Positions 1 to 10,508 of a DNA stretch of 28,087 nt are shown here, in pieces. The notes under the pieces were generated by a model. That model was not told where the DNA came from. It searched no databases and worked only from the letters and a program-made list of their open reading frames with translations. Each line of letters opens with the position of its first letter. The stretch's first letter is position 1. The position numbers and the translations under genes were made by a program. Origin of the DNA: Candidatus Dechloromonas phosphorivorans. Its GTDB lineage: Bacteria > Pseudomonadota > Gammaproteobacteria > Burkholderiales > Rhodocyclaceae. Location: positions 1-28,087 of the forward strand of contig JADJMS010000038.1 of the NCBI GenBank assembly GCA_016709495.1, given 5' to 3'.

Positions 1-2077
1 GCCGATTGAAATCGCCCAACGTTTCCGTACGCGCGACATTGAAGTCATGCGTCGCAACACCGCTTTCCAGGAGAACGAACATCTGTTGCTGGCTGATGGA
101 CGTCGCAAACTTCTCATGGCCCTCCACTTCCCGCAGCTTGATGAACAGGGCACCCTGTTTGCCGTTGGCACCCTGCTCACCGACATCACGGGCTATCACC
201 TTTGCTGTCCGATGAAGACATCTGACTTATTGACTAACGACAGCGCCAGGCTACTCGCCCCGAGAGTGCTGAAAATTTCAATCACCTGCTCGAAGTCAGT
301 GCCGAGGCAGTGATCGTCGTGCACCGCTTGAGTGGCCGCTTGCTGGCCGTCAACAGCGCAGCCTGCCGGCTCTATGGCTTCCCGCGCAATACCTTGCAGC
401 AAATGCGCTATCCGGACCTCGCTACCGAAACCAAAAGCGTCGTCACCATATTCAACGAGCGCCGGGAGCATGTGCCGCTGCGCTACGACTGCTGTGCCGA
501 TGGCATGCATTTTCCGGTCGAGATGAATCTGCGCTGGGCCGGCAGTGGCGATGAGGAATATGCCTTTATTGCCATCCGTGACGTTTCCGAACACTTTCGC
601 CAGAACGCCAGGACACGACGAAGGCCAGCGCTACAGGCCCTGTTTCGTGCCGCCCCCTACCCACTTTATCTGCTCAACAGCCGGGGCATTATCGTCGAGG
701 CCAACACCGCTGCGCTTGAACGCTACCGCTGCGAGATGTCCGAAATGCTTGAGCAACATGTCTCGACATTCCTCGGTGACGCCCAGCAGGCAGCGCGTTA
801 CTACCTGTCGCGACAGAGCATGCTGAATGCCGAATGGCATCGTCGTCGAGACGGCGAATTGTTTCTCGCCGACATTTTGCTCACCCGCCAGCAAGACAGC
901 AATGGCCAGATGACGCTGGTTGCGGTACGTGACATTACTGAAGAACGCGCCTCATCGACCGCCTCAAGGCCAGTGAGGAACGCTGGCGTTTTGCCCTTGA
1001 GGGCCAGGGGACGGACTCTGGGACTGGAATCTCGACAGCAACGAACTTAGCGTCTCCGATGATTTTCGCGAGGCCATCGGCATGCCGACCGGCTCCGGAC
1101 AAGAGAATCTAGTTGCTTGGCTGGAACGCATCAGTCCGGACGAAAAAAAACCACTCTCACAGGCCTTTAGCGCCTTGATCCGCGGCATTACACCGCTACT
1201 CGAACACCAGTTACGCGTCCGTTGTCGCAGCGGTGATTATCATTGGCTGGAAATGCGCGGCAAAGTCATGGAATGGTCACTGCAGGGGCGCGCCATGCGT
1301 ATTGTCGGCAGTATTCGCGATATTGAAGAAGAACGTCGCCGTGCCGAAATAGAACAGAGCCGGCAGGAGCGAATGCTGCACACAGCTCGTCTGGTCAGCG
1401 TTGGCGAAATTGCCTCGGCACTGGCTCATGAAGTCAATCAACCGCTGACGGCAATTTGCAATTTTTCCGCAGTTGCCCTGCACAAACTCAAGGCCGGCGC
1501 CCCTGAACAGGAACCGACCGGCCTGATGCAAACCATCGCCGAAATGCCATGCGCGCAGGCAACATCACGCACCAGATTCGCAGCTTTGTCAAAAAGGGCA
1601 AAACCACGCTACACCCCTTATCGCTCAAGCAGATTGTCGCCGGCATTCTGCCGCTGGCCAGCATGCAGGCCAAGGCATTTGAAGCAACACTCAATATCGA
1701 GATCGAACCCGAGTTACCCGCCGTACTCGCCGACCAGGTACAAATTGAACAACTGCTGCTCAACCTGATCCGCAATGGCTTTGAAGCGATGAAACAAAGC
1801 ACCACCCCGCGCCAATTGCTGCTTGGCGCCCGTCAGGATGCCGAGGCGCGGGTCCGCGTCGAAGTGATTGATCACGGACGCGGACTCCAGCACGGCAATG
1901 ATCAATGGCCACTGGGAACCCTTCTATTCAGACAAGGGAAGATGGACGGCATGGGACTCTCAATCTGCCGCTCAATTATCGAAAATCACAGCGGCCACCT
2001 GGGGCCGAACCGGCACCAGAAGGTGGCGCCAAATTCCGCTTTACGCCGGCCTGCGCACAAGGGGGTACCCATGCTGA
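1..2077 (+). CDS. Multi-PAS sensor histidine kinase, FixL-like (5' end cut off, frameshifted)
   Basis: The reading begins before base 1. Reassembled over several frames it gives successive PAS domains (about 1-200, 260-590, 640-950 and 970-1340), then a kinase core. The H-box LAHEVNQPLTAI is near 1423-1458, the N-box NLIRNGFEAM near 1762-1791, the G1 box DHGRG near 1870 and the G2 box GMGLSICRSI near 1950. The H-box type and the following FixJ-like regulator point to a FixL/DctB-type kinase. It is probably soluble; no membrane segment is visible in the part present. The frame breaks near 252 (CCCC run), 953, 1010 (GGGG run), 1548, about 1890-1945 and 2010-2040, and protein similarity continues across each break. 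One frame closes at 2077, overlapping the regulator start by 7 bases. The signal is unknown. Confidence 0.75.
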
Positions 2078-2696
2078 ACGTCCCGAAAGCGTTGGTTTGC
2101 GTTGTCGACGACGACGCCATGGTTCGCCAGTCACTCGGAATGTTGCTCGAAACACCCGGGTTGGCCTTGCGTCACCTTCCCGACTGCCGCCGCAGCTTTC
2201 TCGAATCAAGCGAGATGACGCAATGCGAATGCCTGATTCTTGACGTCCGCATGCCGGGGATCAGCGGCACAGTGCTGCAAGACATCCTGAGCGAGCGTGC
2301 CGCTTACTTACCAATTATTTTCATTTCCGGCCACGGTGATATTCCACTGGCAGTGGAAGTGGGATGCGCAAAGGCGCCGTCGATTTCATGCAAAAACCTT
2401 TCAATGAGCAGGTACTGCTCGACCGGGTACAAAAAGCCATCGCCCTCTGCCGTGAACGACAGGCTGTCGAACGCCGGCAACAGGCGTTTGATTCACGACT
2501 GGCCTGCCTAACGCCGCGCGAGCGCGATGTAGTTGACGCCATACTCAGCGGCCTGCCCAACAAACGCATCGCTACGCAATTGAATATCAGCATAAAAACG
2601 GTGGAACAACACCGTGGCAACGCCATGCATAAACTCGGCGCCCGCAGCCTGGCAGACCTTTTCATCCAGCTCGGCACGCCAATAAAGTTTGAGTAA
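2071..2696 (+). CDS. FixJ/NarL-family response regulator (one frameshift)
   Basis: Partner of the preceding kinase. The ATG at 2071 follows an AAGGGGG ribosome site. The receiver domain has the acidic cluster VDDDAM, the phospho-acceptor Asp in LILDVRMPG, the switch residue in FISGHGD and the Lys in KPF. The frame then changes near 2360 and continues to a LuxR-type helix-turn-helix: LTPRERDVV, LPNKRIATQLNISIKTVEQH, ending in LGARSLADL. Total length is about 208 residues, normal for FixJ. Family knowledge says phosphorylation promotes dimerisation and DNA binding. The single break between receiver and linker leaves both domains otherwise complete, so a sequencing error is more likely than gene loss. 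Target genes are unknown; the phasin-like genes lie directly downstream. Confidence 0.8.
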
Positions 2697-2698
2697 AC

Positions 2699-2710
2699 GG
2701 GGTTAACCCC
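2699..2710. repeat. Perfect 12-bp palindrome GGGGTTAACCCC
   Basis: Perfect inverted repeat without a loop, directly after the response-regulator stop codon and about 80 bp before the phasin-like start. It has no T-run, so it is not an obvious terminator. It could be an operator half-way between the two transcription units, but it matches no binding site I can name. Confidence 0.35.
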
Positions 2711-2788
2711 TAATCGAAGCAGGAATCGACCCAATTTACGATGTTTTGCCTGAGGTGGAAAATGCGCCCACACTCAAAGGAGCCCATC

Positions 2789-3055
2789 ATGCAAAACACC
2801 ATTCAAAAAATTCAGAGCACGGCTGCCGACCAGGCTGAAATGTTGCTCAATCTGTTGCGCGTCAGCTTTGAAGGCAATCAGGAAATGCTGGAATTTAACG
2901 CCACCATGGCAAAACGCAGCCTCAATCTGATCGCCAAGCACAGCAAGGCGCTGATCACCAATCAAGAACTGGCGCAAAATCCGGTCTGGTTTGCCGAACT
3001 TGCACAGGATGCCAACCAAGCTTGCAGTGATTACCTGCTCGGTAGCAAAGCCTGA
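2789..3055 (+). CDS. Small phasin-like protein (88 aa)
   Basis: Encodes 88 residues starting at the ATG at 2789, behind the ribosome site AAAGGAG with good spacing; a longer in-frame upstream start lacks one. The product is all-helical in appearance, with no signal peptide and no Cys. It has an amphipathic core (LLNLLRVSFEGNQEMLEF, then AKRSLNLIAKH) like the central part of phasin family proteins that coat polyhydroxyalkanoate granules. It is shorter than typical phasins (about 150-190 residues), so the assignment rests on composition and pattern. It is followed after 8 bases by another small protein of similar character, and both end at a shared terminator, so they form one two-gene operon. 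Confidence 0.5.
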   Translation: MQNTIQKIQSTAADQAEMLLNLLRVSFEGNQEMLEFNATMAKRSLNLIAKHSKALITNQELAQNPVWFAELAQDANQACSDYLLGSKA

Positions 3056-3063
3056 TCAGCACC

Positions 3064-3351
3064 ATGCAAAATCAGATCAACAGCCTGATTCAGGCACAAG
3101 CCCAGCAATTTGGTGAAGTACTGGTCGAATCAATAGCCGAGATCAAGCCAGCACCGGCTGGACAGGAAATTATCGACCTCACCGTGCGCTCATGGACGGG
3201 CGCTGCGCAAAAGGGTTTTGAGCAGGCCAACGAATGGCAAAAGCAGATGGAGGCGAGTGGCGGCAACAAGTTGATCGCCGCCCTGACTGCCCAGGCATCA
3301 CGCAACAATGCTGGCAGCAAGCGCCGTCCGGCAACAACTGCGAGTGCCTGA
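3064..3351 (+). CDS. Second small phasin-like protein (95 aa)
   Basis: Encodes 95 residues beginning MQNQINSLIQ and rich in Gln, Ala and Glu. A helical segment (AQKGFEQANEWQKQMEASGG) is followed by a basic Ala/Lys/Arg tail (GSKRRPATTASA) like phasin C-termini. It lies 8 bases after the preceding gene, and the spacing implies translational coupling and shared regulation. Phasin-type granule coating or a similar structural role is inferred from composition and neighbour, not from a diagnostic motif. No frame disruption is seen. Confidence 0.45.
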   Translation: MQNQINSLIQAQAQQFGEVLVESIAEIKPAPAGQEIIDLTVRSWTGAAQKGFEQANEWQKQMEASGGNKLIAALTAQASRNNAGSKRRPATTASA

Positions 3352-3382
3352 AAATTCCCTCAAAGAATGCTGTTCTCCTTCT

Positions 3383-3412
3383 CCCCAGCCGGCTCAGGTT
3401 GGGGATTTTTTT
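3383..3412 (+). terminator. Rho-independent terminator of the phasin-like operon
   Basis: The stem CCCCAGCC pairs with GGTTGGGG (one G-T wobble) around the loop GGCTCA, followed by ATTTTTTT. It lies 31 bases after the second phasin-like stop codon. Confidence 0.85.
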
Positions 3413-3488
3413 ATCTGATTGTGCTCACAGAAGAAAGCTTAATTTGAGATGCGCGCCTGATTAGATCCTCAGGCGTATTCAATTTGTT

Positions 3489-3650
3489 TTATCACAATCA
3501 GGTAAAATTCTGGACCATTCCAATTCGCCAGAAACGACAATTTTTTGGGTTGGTATAGGCGCTTCTGCTGGCGGACTTGAGGCACTCACCCATTGCGTGG
3601 CAGGTTTGCGCAGCTCAAACTGGTACTCCAGCACATACGGGACTGGCAGG
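3489..3650 (+). pseudogene. CheB-methylesterase-like N-terminal fragment
   Basis: One frame reads FWVGIGASAGGLEAL, the characteristic first strand and active-site Ser loop (GxSxGG) of CheB-type methylesterases. It then reads VAGL, and a neighbouring frame gives LVLQHI, the next conserved strand of that family. The rest of the roughly 180-residue catalytic domain (the later His and Asp motifs) is absent; the sequence passes straight into the bacteriophytochrome start at 3692. No in-frame ATG precedes the fragment. It may be a relic of a CheB or CheB/CheR-type sensor truncated by deletion, or an assembly chimera. Confidence 0.5.
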
Positions 3651-3691
3651 CTGCCGTTTGCAAGAAACTTGAACACCTGACCGATGCCGGC

Positions 3692-5198
3692 ATGACTCCA
3701 CATTATGATCTCGCCACGCTGACAGCCGGCTGCGAATCTGAAGTAGCGATCGTTCAGGCGCCATTCAGAGTTATGGCGCACTGATTGTCCTGACGCCTGA
3801 CGGCAAAACGGGTGACTCCATGCCAGCGCCAATCTTGCGACACTCACAGGCATTGACGCCAAGGAGATCTGGCGACCGAGGTGATGCTTTCAATACCATG
3901 GCTTTACGCCGCCCTGACATTTGCGCTGGGCCGGCAAAAGCCGAGCAGCAACCAGCTCGGTTCGCACATCACTACGGGGAGCGCCGGCTGGCTGGATGCT
4001 TGGCCAACAATCTCTGGCGAGCATTTGCTGGTCGAACTCCTGCCGTCACGCAGCGCGCCACCGCTCGCCGCGCAACGCCTGCAATTGCCACTCTGAAAAC
4101 ACCAGGCAATGCGGCTGAACTGACGGCCCACCATCAGGCCCTGCTGCTTGGCGTTCGCGAAATCACCGGCTTTGACCGGGTCATGCTGTACCATTTTCAT
4201 GATGATTTCAGTGGCGAGGTGATCGCGGAAGAAGCGCGCGAAGGCTTGGGCAGTTATATGGGCTTGCGCTTCCCGGCGAGCGACATTCCAGCAATTGCCC
4301 GGCGCATTTATCTGGTCAATCCGTGGCGCAGTATTCCCGACATCGAGACACCCATCTCGGCCGTGCTGGGCGAAGGCGTGTCCAATCTGACCAACTCACT
4401 GTTACGCAGTGTTTCTCCGGTGCATCTCAAATACCTTGAACACATGGGCGTGCGCGCCTCGTTTTCGCTGCCGGTCAAGGTCGGCGGCAAACTCTGGGGC
4501 TTGGTTGCCTGCCATCACCTGAGCCCCCTGGCGCCCGATCCGGAAGCCTGCCAGGTTGCCTCCGGTACGGCCCAGGCGCACCCGATTGGCCCCTTCGCGC
4601 AGTTTCCTGGCACAAAGCCGGATGCAGAGTATCGAAGCGCTGAATCGTCGGATCGAAGGTGTCCTGACTGTTTTCACCTCGTATGTATCCCTGATTGAGG
4701 CAATCGCGACTGAACCGCAGCCCTTGCTCGACTTTAATGAATGCCGACGGCCTGATCATGGCCATCGGCGATGTCTTTGTCCTCGCACGGTCATTGCCCC
4801 TTTTGACAATGCAGGCTTGGCATTACTTGACGCCTGGTTTCCTCAAGGAACCTGAGCCAGCCATCATGTCCGATACGCTGGCCAGCATGGCGGCATCAGT
4901 CGCTGCGTCGATCCAGCCGCTGGCCGGGTTGATGGCGCTCAAAACCATCAGCCGGCACCCTAAAACGGCCGGCCAATCGGTGAGGATTTACTGGTTTCGG
5001 CGCGAAGAACCGCTCGAGGTTCCCTGGGCCGGGAACCCGGACAAGCCAATGGCAGAAAATACCGTCATCCCCAGTCTCGCCCCGCGCCGCTCTTTCGAAC
5101 GCTGGATTGAAGTCAAGCGCGGCGTCAGCCGCCCCTGGACCAACGAAGACCGCATGTATTGCGCGCGTTTTCGCAATGCCCTGCTACGCTGCTTATGA
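3692..5198 (+). CDS. Bacteriophytochrome photosensory module PAS-GAF-PHY (heavily frameshifted)
   Basis: Reassembled across frames, this is a biliverdin-binding phytochrome. The N-terminal segment after ATG 3692 has a Cys about 14 residues in (TAGCESEVAI), where bacteriophytochromes attach biliverdin, followed by SYGALIVLTPDG and HASANLATLTG (PAS). The GAF domain is intact in one frame (about 4120-4540), with the signatures PASDIPAIAR, SVSPVHLKYLEHMG and LWGLVACHH. The PHY domain follows, with WAGNPDKP and the tongue motif PRRSFERWIEVKRGVSRPW. About 500 residues in all, the normal size of a complete photosensory core. The frame ends at 5198 right after PHY, and no kinase or GGDEF output is visible. 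Breaks include near 3765, 3805, 3840-3900, 4560-4640, 4740 and 4855. Expected role is red/far-red sensing; function in this copy is doubtful. Confidence 0.75.
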
Positions 5199-5757
5199 GC
5201 CAACCAGCCCTTCGCCGACAGAAACGGCTGGGCCCAGCCTGCCAGTTTTTTGCACCAGCACACGCACGCAGTCCATGTCGCCCTAACCATCACTCGATGC
5301 TGATCGGCATCACGCAATCCGGCTACTCGCTGCAGCGCTACCAGCGGCTTATTGCCCCTTTACACTGTCCATGAGGCAGCCATTAAGCAATTCATCGCGG
5401 AACGCACCAGCTTTAGAACAAAGCTCGCGCCGCAAATTGCCCTAGCTGATGAACGACCTTGCATATTTTGAGCAGCCGGTAAAGCAAACAGTTGTTGATA
5501 TTCCGCCCCATCAACAACTCCGGCTGAGCGGTCGGGGTACTGATGCAATCGAAGACTCAACGCTGGGCGGCGGCATGATTACGCCGTTTGATCATTCAGC
5601 ATCTTGGCATTGATGCCAGCCGGGGTATTCTTTAATGCCTACGGGGCGGATAGCCAGGCACGTTGGCATACATTTGTGCCTTCAGCGAAGTCAGTGCGGA
5701 TGATCCCGCGCGTCAGAATATAGCCGCCTAGCGTACCGAGGATACCTTCCGATTATT
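5199..5757. other. Gene-free stretch of 559 bases
   Basis: I see no protein with recognisable family similarity on either strand, no RNA gene and no clear terminator. Short open frames here have no convincing ribosome sites or motifs. It may hold a decayed output domain of the phytochrome upstream, but I cannot identify one. Confidence 0.5.
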
Positions 5758-6261
5758 TCAGCAGGCATTGGACTGCGTGGACCAGGCGACTGCTTGAACT
5801 TTTGGCGCAATGAATCTTCCCTTCATGCGCCAAAAACTCAGGCCGCGATTAGTTGAGTCCTTGCTTGTGAGGACAAAGCCAGGTTGCCAGCCAGCGGGCG
5901 CCCCCAGATAGGGGCGCAGGGTCAGACTGAGCTGAATGCGCGACATGCGTTCGTCAAAGACCAGATCTGCGCCACACTTTAGTAGGCGAGTTGGACCTTC
6001 GCGGTCATGGCTAGACATTTTTGTACAGGTCAGCAAGGCACTGTGCGGCAATTTACCGCGCAGGAAGACCAGCGCAGCCAGGGTATCTTCGGGGAGATTC
6101 GGGCCAACAATGACAACACGAAAATCGTGTTTTGACAGGCAATCGCGTGCCTGTTCCAGATTTTCCGACTCGACCAGATTAAAGGTATCCATACTCCAGG
6201 ACAGGGCATCAAAAACCAGCAAACGCCGCTCCGCGCTGGGGTCTACAACAAGTATGTTCAT
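5758..6261 (-). CDS. Degenerate (pseudo-)receiver domain protein (167 aa)
   Basis: The ATG at 6261 follows a good GGAGGG ribosome site. Residues 1-120 keep the alternating fold of a CheY-like receiver: MNILVVDPSAERR (strand 1), FRVVIVGPNLPED (strand 3), ALLTCTK (strand 4), LLKCGADLVFDE (strand 5). The chemistry is lost: the acidic pair is reduced to one Asp, the phospho-acceptor position in strand 3 is Gly (IVGPNLP instead of LLDLNLP), and the usual KP is absent. The last 40 residues match nothing I know and could follow an unrecognised frame break. It is divergent from the ClpX-like ATPase, 249 bases away. A phosphorylation-independent signalling or adaptor role is inference. Confidence 0.6.
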   Translation of the reverse strand: MNILVVDPSAERRLLVFDALSWSMDTFNLVESENLEQARDCLSKHDFRVVIVGPNLPEDTLAALVFLRGKLPHSALLTCTKMSSHDREGPTRLLKCGADLVFDERMSRIQLSLTLRPYLGAPAGWQPGFVLTSKDSTNRGLSFWRMKGRFIAPKVQAVAWSTQSNAC

Positions 6262-6510
6262 ACGCCCTCCCTGATTGGTGGCAATCTGTGAATCTGACAG
6301 GTCAGTTTAGGCTTGGCGGCGAACTGAAAACCACGGGGAAGATTTCGGACGCATCTAGGTGGTTTTACGGATATCGGCCTCATTTTCAATTTTCACAGCG
6401 TGTTGCTACGGCATTTTGACGAAATTCCTGCCGCAGCCAGCTTGCTCCGCCTTTGCGCCAAACAGGAAGCAAGTTAGGATCAAGGCTTCAGCCATTCGAG
6501 GATGCACCGC

Positions 6511-7520
6511 ATGTCGCCGCCGCTCAAACCCAGTGAAATTGTCCGCCAGCTTGATCTCCACGTTATCGGTCAAGTGGAAGCCAAGCGCACACTGGCGGTT
6601 GCCATCTACACCCACTTCCGCAAAATGGCCTGGGCGGAGGATGCTGCGGTCGACGTCACAAAAGCAATATTTTGCTGATCGGTCCGACTGGCACCGGGAA
6701 GACCCTGCTTTGCGAAACACTGGCCAAGATTCTTGATGTGCCTTTCGTCACTGCCGACGCCACCTCGCTGGCGCAGACCGAATACGTCAGCGAGGAGATC
6801 GAAGCCATACTCCACCGCCTGGTTGATCGGGCGAATGGCGACATGGCACGCGCCCAGCGCGGCATCATTTTCATCGACGAAATCGACAAGCTGCGCAGCA
6901 TCAGCGGTCAGGCCCGTGCCGCTTCCGGCGAGAGCGTCCAGCACGCACTGCTCAAGATCATGGAAGGAGCGCCGGTCCGGCTTAAAAGCGGTCAGCACAT
7001 CGACACCACACATATTCTGTTCATTTGCGGCGGCGCCTTTGTCGGGCTCGAGAAAATTCTCGAAAAGACCCACACCTTCGGCTTCATTTCGACCTCGGAC
7101 GATCAAAACGAAAAAATCATCGATCGCCTCAACAGCCGGGTAAACTCTCCGATTTGCGCGAATTCGGGCTTATTCCTCGAATCTCGCCGGTCGCCTGCCC
7201 ATCGTTGCCCGGCTGCAGGACCTGACCCGCGACATGCTGGTGCGCATCATGATCGAACCGCGCAGCGCGATCTTCCGACAGTTTGCAGAAATCCTGCGCG
7301 AGGACGGTATCAAACTCAGCATTGCGCGCATTGTTTTCGAGCAGATCGCCGAACTGGCAATGGAATACAAAGCCGGCACGTAGTCTGCGTGGCATTTTCG
7401 AGGAAATGATGACGGGCGTGCTTTACGCCATTACCCGACACGCCGAGCCTCAGCGAAGTGATCATTACTTCGCTGTTCGAAGAAGCTCAGCTAATCAGCC
7501 AGCCAGCGCCAACCACTTGA
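6511..7520 (+). CDS. ClpX-like AAA+ ATPase without zinc-binding domain (frameshifted)
   Basis: Starts at ATG 6511 with GAGG 8 bases upstream. Reassembled, about 330 residues align with ClpX from its AAA+ core onward: SEIVRQLDLHVIGQVEAKR, Walker A GPTGTGKT, Walker B GIIFIDEIDK, the THTFGF segment at the position of the ClpP-contacting IGF loop, EFGLIPEFAGRLPIVARL, and sensor 2 (AGTRSLR). The N-terminal zinc-binding domain of housekeeping ClpX is missing, and pore loop 1 reads TEYVSEE rather than AGYVGED. Breaks occur near 6660 (AAAA run), 7140, 7188, 7380 and 7425. It is probably a specialised unfoldase paralogue. The last frame runs to a stop at 7520, converging on and overlapping the hybrid kinase end. 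Confidence 0.75.
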
Positions 7521-10266
7521 TCAAGGTCGCGTAGAGCACGTCCGGATCGACCGGCTTGCTGATATGGTCGTTCATGCCGGCATCCAGACAGGCTTTGCGA
7601 TCCTCCTCGAAGGCGTGGGCCGTCATCGCCAGAATCGGTAGCGTCGCCTTGCCTGGCATAAGGCGAATCGCCCGTGTCGCAGCCAGCCCGCCAAGCACCG
7701 GCATTTGCATATCCATCAATACCAAAGCGTAATCATGGGTACGCACACTGGCAATCGCCAGTTGACCATTTTCTGCCGTATCAACAACCAACCCGGCCAG
7801 TAAGAGCAATTCCAAGGCGACTTCACGGCTGATCAGATCATCCTCGACCAACAACACGCGTGCACCGCCAAAGCGCTGGGCAATGAGGGTTTCAGGCAAC
7901 ACCGACGATTCCTTGGCACGCGGTGGCAAAGGTGTGCGCTCAGCGACCTTGGCCAGTCGCGCCGTTATCCAGAACACGCTGCCCGTACCTAATTCACTCT
8001 CCACGCCAGCCTCACCCTGGCGGTTAATCACCAGGCCAAGTCCGGTACCGCCAAAACGCCGGGTCGTCGTGTCATCTGCCTGGCTAAAGGCGCTGAACAA
8101 TTTATCGCGCTGTTCGGGTGCAATACCGATGCCCTGATCCTGCACTTCGAAACGGAGCAGGACGGACTGCCCATCATCCTGGCTGGCCGAAGCGCGCACC
8201 GTGATCGTCCCCTGTTCGGAAAACTTGATCGCATTACCAAGGTAATTCAGCAAGCTCTGCTCCAGGCGCAAGGCATCGCCGGACAGCCAGTTAGGCAAAG
8301 TCGAATCAATTTCCTTGACCAACTGCAAGCCCTTGGCGGCAGCGCGCTCACTAAGCATGCTCAGGCTACGGTCGACCACTTGGGCCGGCGAAAAAACAGC
8401 ATTCTCCAGCACCAGCTTACCGGCCTCAATTTTTGAAAAATCAAGAATATTGTTGATGACGTTGAGCAAATGCTTGCCCGAATCCGACAATTTGCCCAAT
8501 TGGTCACGCGCTTTTGGTTCGCTGGCATCCTTCAGCAACAAATGTGCAAGGCCGAGAATGGCGTTCATCGGCGTCCGGATTTCGTGGCTCATATTGGCCA
8601 GGAAGGTGCTCTGGCACGACTGGCCGCCTCGGCGGCATTCTTCGCCTCGGCCAACTCGGCTGTGCGCGAACTGACCAGTGTTTCAAGATGGTGGCGGTGC
8701 TGTTCCAGCTCGGCTTCAGTTTGTTTGCGCGAGGTGATATCGGTCGAAATGCCACAGCGCGTAAAACGTTCCCTTCAGCATCACGTAGCGGCAACTTGAC
8801 CGGAAACATAAGCGCTGGTCACTTTGCCATCAATGGTGGTATTGACCTCCCTCTTCAGCCACTCGCTCGCCACCCTCAAGCGCGCCGGTCATTACTACGA
8901 ATATTGTTCGCAGTTTCCTGATTGAAAAACGCCTCGTCACCGCACCCGACAATTTCATTCATTGGTTTGCCGAACAAAGCCTGAACCTGACGATTGGCGT
9001 AAAGATAGCGGTAATCCATGCCTTTGATATAGATAAAGGCCTCAACACTATCGAGAATGATCGCCAGCTTTTGCTCACTGGCCAACAAGGCAGACTGCTG
9101 ATCGAGGTTCTGCTGGTGGTAATTATTAAACAACTGTTTTGACCAACGCGAAAAGAGCAACGATCCAAGCAGCGCAATGCTTAGGGCGCCCAAGATCGCC
9201 AGCACCATGTTCAATGAGCGCTGATTGGCCCCTTGTTCGTAAATCTTTATTTCAGCATCCAGCGCACTCTGTAACTCGGCATTAAACATGGTGGCGATGA
9301 CGATCCATCCCCGAGGTTCGACGATGCGCACCAAGGCCGTTTTGGTTTCCAGCTTGCCAGTTGTCGGGTTGGGCCACTGATAATTAATAAAGCCACCACC
9401 CCGCTTCGCACTGGCGGTCATTTCCTCCAGTGCGGCGCGCTCAACGGGCGGCATCTCGCTGGCCAGCTTGCCTTCGACCGCTTTATTCACTGGCGATACC
9501 AGCGCCCGGCCATCGCGGTCGAGCAATGCGATGTAACCTGTTGCGCCAAAATGCACCGAACGTAAGCGGGCAATTGCCTCTTGTTGCTGCAACTGATCCC
9601 ACTTATAAGTGTAATCACCGGTTCCGATCAACCAGTTATACGGCGCAAAGCGGCGCACATAGGCAAACTTGTCCGACATCTTTCTGGATTGTCCGGCATG
9701 TACCATCGATACCGCGAGAAGCCTCACCGTCAGGCTTGCCAGCCGCTTCGATTAAACCGCGCATGATGAAATGCCCGGTATCATCCTTGTTATCGAGCAG
9801 GGTTTTGCCTTCAAGCTGCGGCGCCGTCGGCAGCAAAATGAACTGCCCCGCCATATCGTCAATGAAGTAATAACCACGCCCCTCGTAAAAGCGTACCGGG
9901 CGCAATGCTTCAATGATCAGACGTTTGACTTCAGCTTCGGGCCGCCTGGGGGATTCTTTATCGTAGATCGCCCGAGCAACTTGATAGGCCGTATCTACTT
10001 TGCAGCACCAGGCTCTGGCGCAACACCATCTCGCCGCGCGAACGAGTAAATTCAATATATTCGAGCGAGCGGTTCATTTCCGCCGTGACACGCTCCTTGA
10101 CCTGCTCAGTGACGCCCTGCTCAATGCGGGCAAATGAACCCCGGCGCTCAACAATATTTTGCCAAGTGAAGAACCCGGCCAGCGCCAGTGCCAACAAAAT
10201 AGCCATGACAATGGTGCCAATCAGGTGAATCCTCGGCACAGACTTTTCATTGACAGCAAACTGCAT
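7495..10266 (-). CDS. Cache-domain hybrid sensor histidine kinase (frameshifted)
   Basis: The ATG at 10266 follows AAGAGAT. An N-terminal membrane segment (about residues 14-33) precedes a large periplasmic region with two Cache-like modules; typical motifs are GYYFIDDMAGQFILLP, KFAYVRRFAPYNWLIGTGDY and GATGYIALLDRDG. A second membrane helix (AILGALSIALLGSLLF), a PAS domain, HisKA (MSHEIRTPMNAILGLAHL), HATPase (N-box LNYLGNAIKF, G1 DQGIGI, G2 GGTGLGL) and a C-terminal receiver (ALVLMDMQMP, ISKP) follow. The segment after the G2 box is short: GLGLVINR runs directly into QGEAGVES, losing about 8-10 residues. Breaks occur near 9990, 9700, 8885, 8770 and 8610. Cache domains typically bind small organic acids or amino acids; the ligand here is unknown. 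Confidence 0.8.
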
Positions 10267-10508
10267 AGTTATCTCTTGATCCGCAAAACTTGCGGAAGTC
10301 CTTTGCCAATTGTAACTCTGCCTAAAGTAATAGCCTTGGTATATTTAACATTGTTACGGTCAACGGGGAAAATTGTCACATTTTTTGCGTTGTACCGAAT
10401 AAGCCCACCACCCACCCTGGTCGTGCAGCTGAAACTTGACCCAGAACACCATGTTCCGCATCATGCGCAAATAGCGCAAACGCCATCCTGAGCCAAACGG
10501 AGACAACC

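Noticed and set aside
5360..5560. 66-residue minus-strand open frame in the gene-free stretch
   Set aside because: No ribosome site, no motif, no neighbour support.
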